Positions 58,591 through 64,000 of a DNA stretch of 64,000 nucleotides are shown here, in pieces. This DNA comes from Acanthacorydalis orientalis. Lineage: Eukaryota > Arthropoda > Insecta > Megaloptera > Corydalidae. The stretch lies in NCBI GenBank assembly GCA_034766995.1, contig CM068313.1, forward strand, positions 57,093,377-57,157,376, given 5' to 3'. The first letter of the stretch is position 1; every line of letters begins with the position of its first letter. The position numbers and the translations under genes are program-made. Below the pieces are notes generated by a model that had not been told where the DNA came from, ran no database searches, and worked only from the letters and a program-made list of their open reading frames with translations.

Positions 58591-58820
58591 ATTATGTTTC
58601 CTAATATAAGAACAGTAAAGATCAAAAATAAAATAATAAAAAAAAATATTCTACTACCAACTTTTTGCAATATTTACAATACTTTTTAATCATATTTTGA
58701 TGAAACATCGTTAAATAATATTATATATTAAGTTTAAAATTTAATTATGTGTCCTTAAATTAAACATATAACAAATCTGTTCTAAATTAAAATATTTTTT
58801 CGCTGTTTTAAGATTTTTAA

Positions 58821-59129
58821 GTGAAAACTTCAATATTTAAAAACACTACAAATCTTTATCAAGCAGCTGTTATAATCTTACAAACTAGTAATCAAGTCGA
58901 TGGTGTCTCAAAAACAATATATTTGTCATATGACAAGGGATTTGTCAATTACCCGACTGATAGAGACAAAGTTAAACGAAATAATGATGTATGTTTGATG
59001 ATTGAAATGTATTCCATTTTTCTGTATATATTCATTTTATATAAAAAAGGTACCGAAATAATTTGTACACCTAATAGTTTTTATAAGATATTACATGCTA
59101 CACTAAATTGTCACTGTTGGGAGTCATGA
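58821..59129 (+). other. 102-codon open frame of unknown meaning
   Basis: Begins MKTSIFKNTTNLYQAAVIIL and includes a hydrophobic MYSIFLYIFIL stretch. No domain, motif or duplicate in the window is recognised, and codon content is as A+T-rich as the spacer. Probably a chance frame. Confidence 0.12.
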
Positions 59130-59836
59130 TAGAGTGTTACTCAGGCAACAAGAATCCAAGTGTCATGGCTACCGAACTTCAGATATCAAACAAGAGAGAT
59201 TTTTCGTCTCCAATATATGTATATATATATATATATAAAGTATTATTTGTTATAATTATTTAAGCTTCATCATAAAACAATTAGCTAGGCGGAAGATAAT
59301 AAAATTTGTAGAAGGAAAGCTGACTGAAGAAAAACTTATTGATATAAATATTTATATTTCATTGGAATTATTTGACTTATTTAAGATAAAGTAGTATCTT
59401 TACAGTTTATTGATAAATAGATATTTTGGATTTAGGGTGGTGTCGACAAATAGGATCATTACCGCCAGAAAAACAGTTTGTTGAACTTAGATCTTAACAT
59501 AAATTGAAATAAAAATAATATAAAAATGTAGTGATACAAGAAATCGTAGTATTTATGTTTGAATTATTATAATAACACTTTTACATTTTTTTTGTATTTA
59601 ATAATAACAAGGAATATTATAAAAATAAATACAAAAATATTTTTTCAGGAAATTGTATAAAAAATAAAACTGAATCATGAATGCATAAAATAATGTCATT
59701 CAATTTTTTCAATAGATTTTTATATATAATTTTATGACAAATTCATAGTTTCATCTTTATAAAACATTTATTTCTATAAATTATCATATTTTTACTATTA
59801 ACCACTACAAAAATAAATTTTTATTCATATAAAATC

Positions 59837-59837
<1 letters not shown>

Positions 59838-59886
<49 letters not shown>

Positions 59887-60085
59887 ATAATAATATAAAA
59901 TAATAAATAAAATTATTTTTAATTTATTTGATTTAAGAAATAATATCTAAATTATTTATTAGCTTATAAATATTTTAATGTAAATCTTATTGTTATTAAT
60001 TTTGTAATATTATTGAAGGCAGTTATAAAAATTTTAATTATATAAAAAATATCTGATATATTAAGTACAAAAATTACCCATATTA
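59838..60085 (+). repeat. Direct repeat R3, copy 2
   Basis: Same word order as 57597-57810, with an added (ATA)n-like tract (AATAATAATAATATAAAATA) after the (TA)n. Confidence 0.8.
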
Positions 60086-60089
60086 AATC

Positions 60090-61065
60090 TACCAATAAAT
60101 ACTGCTCAATGTAATGAACGCTCCGTTGAATCCCATTTTTAGTTTGATGATAAAAACTATTCGAAAAATGGGTTGTTATTCGTAAGTCACCTGTTTATAT
60201 ACCAAAAAAATCCTCAGGGTCAAAGTATTGTAAAGACATTGTTGTTTGTTATTGGTTATTACCACATACAGAATAAAACGTTCAGACGTGTATATGTATA
60301 TTTTAATGTTTGTGTGTGTTTTATAAAAGTACACAGAGGTGTTGTGGACATTTTTTTTAAAAAATGATTATTTTTTAATATATCCAATTTTAGTCATGTT
60401 CAAAATTGGTTATAATTTAATAAATTATTTTAATAATTTTTTTCAGCAGTTTTATTTTTAATAATAGTGAACTGAAAAATATGCAACTCGCTATCAAATG
60501 GAAAATAATGATTAAATTTTTTCAATAAAAAATATAACAATATACAATGAGGGATAACATTGTTCACAGTTAGAGTGAAAATGAATGAATATTTCTGCAA
60601 ATATAAATTTAAACTTTTATTGTCGAAAATTTTTGTACAGTTATGTATATGATAAGTTACTGGTCTATCACTAGAATAATCAATGGTAATTACATAATTA
60701 TCATCGGATTATAAGTCGTTTATGAAAAATTTATTCTTGAACAATTTCAACGCAGTGAAGCGTCAAAATTGTAAAAATTGAATTTTTTTATTAAAAAAAT
60801 ATATTTTTTGAAATCTTAAATAATTAAATAACTTCTTTGTAAAGTAATATTAACAATTTTTAAATTTAAAAAGTAATAGAATTTAAAATACCGAAGAAGC
60901 TATCTATAGCCGTTACAGTAGAAATTTAAAACCGCATTTTATATAGAATAATTATGGGAAAATAATCTGCATCAATTGGAGTAGTGTACTAAATTAAAAA
61001 GAAACATGAATTTGAAATTTAAAGGAATGTAGAAAGGCGACCGAAAATACTGACAACGAAAACAA
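60090..61065. other. No gene seen
   Basis: A+T-rich spacer; the short frame at 60173-60367 shows no recognised domain. Confidence 0.35.
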
Positions 61066-61071
61066 AAAGGG

Positions 61072-61623
61072 TTACTGGTAAGAAATTAATTGGATTTTTG
61101 TTGTTTGATTTCTAACTTTAATTTTTTTCATTGAAAGTGTTATTTCATCGTAATTCATGTTAATATCATTTTCAAGTGCATTTCTAGGTCTGTATTTTGG
61201 TAAAATAAACTTTGGTTTTATTATTACTGGTCCTTTAAATTGGGGCATTGAATTAAAGATGGAAAAGAAGCAAAATAAGAGCAAATTTTTTGTATAAGTT
61301 CAAAATGCGTAGTAAAGCAGCAGAAACGTTCGTAAACTTAATGATGCATTTGATGTGGATGCTGTTAAGGAAGATAAGGTGCAATGGTCGTTCTAAAAAT
61401 TTCATGCTGGGGACGAGAACCTTAAAGATGAAGAAGGTCTTGGACGTCCTTCTTCAGTTCATAACGACCAACTGAAGGCGTTAGTTTAATGAGAACCGTT
61501 CATAACAATTCGAGAGCTTGCACAAAAGTTGTGTTAGTCATCCAACAGTTTTGTACCACTTAAATTAAAAAATGTATATGAATTTGAAGGTCATAAATTA
61601 CCATTAATTTTTTGTCAACCTAA
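61072..61623 (+). mobile_element. Mariner deletion derivative F (HTH half only)
   Basis: Left end TTACTGGTAAGAAATTAATT and right reverse complement TTAGGTTGACAAAAAATTAA are the degraded and intact terminal repeats of the A-E family. Plus-strand blocks: MYKFKMRSKAAETF, then in the next frame GDENLKDEEGLGRPSSVHND with QLKALV, then IRELAQKL and SHPTVLYHLN of the second HTH. The jump from HLN to TGTATATGAATTTGAAGGTC and the 3' end is at the same place as in copy A. The 61-codon frame at 61290-61475 is out of phase after its first third. Confidence 0.85.
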
Positions 61624-61989
61624 TAGAAGATTAATAGTAATCGGATTGGTGGATATTGTAATAAAAGTAAACAAGAATGCAAAAAGTTTATAAAATATAC
61701 ATTTGAGGAATAAAAAAAATGTCGATTTTTTCTCCTAAAAAATTCCACAATTTTTTTAAAGTGGTTTATAGTGGTCTAAGATCTAAAGGAAAGGTGAAAA
61801 ATCTACTAATAAATGAATGTCATCGAAAGTTGCACTTGAAATTCATTTTCTTTTACAGAAACCTTTGCGTTGATTTCTAAAAACATATTATTCGGATTAA
61901 GGAAATAGAACAATTGTTTATAATCAGATCAGAAAAAAATAAATTTTATATAATCAGATGACTGCATAGATATTGGGTAAAAATACGGA

Positions 61990-62480
61990 ATACAAAGGAA
62001 AAATATTCAGCAAACGTTAAATTTTAATGATATTTTCTTGTTTTCATGCTAAAAAAATTAAAGAAATTACGAAAAAATGAAGGAATAATGTAAGTTGTGG
62101 ATAATATAGGACTGCTATTGTAGTACTGGTTGTTGCCAAGCATTAAAAAATTTGGGTCCAAACCAAAGAATAATTGTTTAATGTGTGATAATGGTTCGAA
62201 GCATACGGATAAAATCACATAAACATGGTTTTTGGTAATAACAGTTCTGAAATGGCCTATGAATTCACCAAACTTGAACCCATTTGAATACATTTCGGAT
62301 TATATAAAAAAAATGTTCATTGTAAGGCGTACTCAGCACACTTTGAAAAACTTGGGCAAGCTGTTAGGTATATAGGAAGATATATAGAAAGTAAAGGACG
62401 AAAAATAAGTGCTCAACTTAATAGACAGCACACTCTAATTTATTTCTGAAATAATAAAAGCATAATAAGGCTCTCTACAA
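61990..62480 (+). pseudogene. Tc1-like transposase C-terminal fragment
   Basis: Plus strand near 62175-62370 reads MCDNGSKHTDKIT, a stop, TWFLVITVLKWPMNSPNLNP, FEYISDYIKKMF and RTQHTLKNLGKLL. This matches the QDNDPKHTSK ... WPAQSPDLNPIENLWD.LKR region of Tc1 transposases, with catalytic D (CDNG) and E (PFEY) recognisable at slightly less than the usual 34-residue spacing. N-terminal half and terminal repeats not found. Distinct from the Tc1 at 55627. Confidence 0.7.
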
Positions 62481-63027
62481 TATACTACTGATAAATAATG
62501 TGAGGGAATGGAATTTTTATAAATACAAAAAAAGTGTTGATTGATATTTTAACTAAAATTTTACTATTACAAGAATTATTCTTTTCAATCACCGAAAATA
62601 TATTAACTATGAATATAATCAATTTAAAATAAGAAGCACAAAATGTTTTCTTTATAGAATGACAGTTTAACGGAAATATTTATGCCTGCCTATACAGTAT
62701 GAATAGTTTTGTCTGTCATAATAAATTATAAAAATATTTTCTTGAAAATAATAACAAGTTTTTATTGATTTTTAAACATTTCTCTCAATTTCAGATTGCT
62801 CTAATATTTATCAACTGTTGATATTGATATAGAAGTGGATTTTGCATTAACATTATTATTATTTTTTTCATAAATTTTATGAAAATTTTCTGTACTGTTC
62901 TCTAATATAAATGAAAATAAAGTAATAAACGGTAAATAAATAAATAAAAATGAGACAGCATTAAATAAGTTAGAATTTCAGAAAAAAATAAATATTTGAA
63001 TATCTTCTATTATTTGTCCGTGAACAT

Positions 63028-63029
<2 letters not shown>

Positions 63030-63087
<58 letters not shown>
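63030..63087. repeat. (TA)n array
   Basis: About 27 TA units abutting the LINE fragment. Confidence 0.95.
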
Positions 63088-63459
63088 CCATTCAAAGACT
63101 CCAAAGAACATAAAGAAGTATGGAAAGATGCATGCTTGGAATAACAAGAACAGATAGGGAAAGAACAGAATGGAACGAACATAGACAGGAGTCATTGATG
63201 TAAAGAAGAGTCAAGAATCTGCAATGGAAATGTGCAGGGCATGTTGCAAGAAGAGAAGACAACCACTGGACAACAGAAATTGTTAACTGGGAACTAAGGA
63301 CTATAAAAAACGTAAGAGGCCTATGAAAATTTGGGATAAGAAAATTAAACATTTTGTTGAAAATCAGTGGAAAAGAGATGCATTCAATCGTATGGAAAAT
63401 CATAAAAGAAGCTTTTATCCAGTAGTAGACTGATAGAGGTTGATTATGGTAATATGTGG

Positions 63460-63460
<1 letters not shown>
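63088..63460 (+). mobile_element. LINE 3' end fragment (reverse transcriptase C-terminus)
   Basis: Reads RMLGITRTDRERTEWNEHRQ, then VKNLQWKCAGHVARREDNHW, TTEIVNWELR, KNVRGL and finally EAFIQ. The words RMLGI..D, KWxWAGHVAR..D..W and the EAFIQ ending are the hallmark of the C-terminal region of insect non-LTR retrotransposon polyproteins. Several stops and shifts. Flanked on both sides by (TA)n arrays; the same ending occurs at 51242-51310. Confidence 0.75.
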
Positions 63461-63511
<51 letters not shown>

Positions 63512-63526
63512 CGAGAGAGAGAGAGA
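63461..63526. repeat. (TA)n(GA)n array
   Basis: About 24 TA units, ACGA, then about 8 GA units, at the 3' side of the LINE fragment. Confidence 0.95.
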
Positions 63527-63559
63527 ATTTATACATACAATTATACACGAATACATTAA

Positions 63560-64000
63560 TTATTTCATTTAATTATCTATGGATATTCAAAATCTCTACT
63601 CAATTAAATACTGAGTTAATACTGTTTTCATTTACAAGTAACGTTACACAAATATCACATCACGACACAAATTTTAAATTGTATTATATTTTTCACTTAC
63701 CAAATATGTTATTTTAAATTAACCCTTTTTGAATATGCATACCTATTTGTTTTATAAAACATTTGAGTTTATTTATTCAAGTTCATCGTAATGTCAAAAA
63801 TGCCGATAAAATTTTGTAATCTGCATTACAGCGTAATGTGTTTCATTAATTGGTGATTTTGAATGGAACCGAATGGATAAAACACATTTTTGACTAGTAT
63901 AACAACTGACACCTATTGATCATGCTTTCATTAGTTTTAATACATTCATACAAATTTTAGTTCAATTCATATAATCATTCATTTATTATTTAAAATGGCT
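63560..64000. other. No gene seen
   Basis: A+T-rich unique spacer to the window edge. Confidence 0.35.

Noticed and set aside
63092..63556. 154-codon minus-strand frame
   Set aside because: It is antisense to the LINE 3' fragment and begins in a (TA)n(GA)n array; no independent domain.

Overview
This window looks like nuclear DNA of an animal, most probably an insect. The evidence is indirect: very high A+T content, dozens of long (TA)n arrays, and a dense population of decayed mariner, Tc1, piggyBac, hAT, Helitron-like and LINE sequences of types common in arthropod (notably hymenopteran) genomes. There is no operon structure, no Shine-Dalgarno context, and no long open frame outside transposases. 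No rRNA, convincing tRNA or CRISPR array was found. Species cannot be named from what is visible.

Layout. 0-4.6 kb: a dispersed noncoding repeat (called R1 here) split by a Helitron-like insertion, then a decayed DDE transposase. 4.6-7.6 kb: a pile-up of short mariner deletion derivatives nested in a TA-flanked MITE, then a hAT-type MITE. 8.6-8.9 kb: a second Helitron-like copy. 10.5 kb: a possible 39-nt exon. 12.5-18.6 kb: four mariner-superfamily elements, including the best preserved one (12513-13797, all three catalytic aspartates present), and a small palindromic MITE. 19.7-25.8 kb: Tc1 and DDE remnants, a long foldback element and Helitron-like pieces. 26-30.4 kb: two more mariner remnants. 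30.6-31.3 kb: a G+C-richer island with the one exon-like segment that resembles host protein coding. 31.7-36.4 kb: Helitron-like copies, a second long foldback and a run of three small hairpins. 36.7-43.7 kb: a mariner HTH-only element, another DDE deletion derivative, MITEs, R1 copy 2, a hAT MITE and a Helitron-like copy. 45.7-49.4 kb: a dead full-length mariner and a 5'-truncated piggyBac. 51-52.5 kb: a LINE tail and R1 copy 3. 55-57.2 kb: a tandemly duplicated (TA)(GA) block and a full-length dead Tc1 element. 61-63.5 kb: a mariner HTH-only element, a Tc1 C-terminal fragment and a LINE tail.

Function. No intact host gene is visible; the window is best read as intergenic or intronic DNA shaped by DNA transposons and microsatellite growth. 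The most interesting signals are: a family of mariner derivatives that keep the DNA-binding half and delete the catalytic half; two long foldbacks that could make double-stranded RNA; a Helitron-like insertion with a matching empty site in the same window; a cluster of three perfect-armed hairpins; and hammerhead-like core motifs inside two palindromes. All boundaries come from reading by eye and should be treated as approximate unless terminal repeats are quoted.
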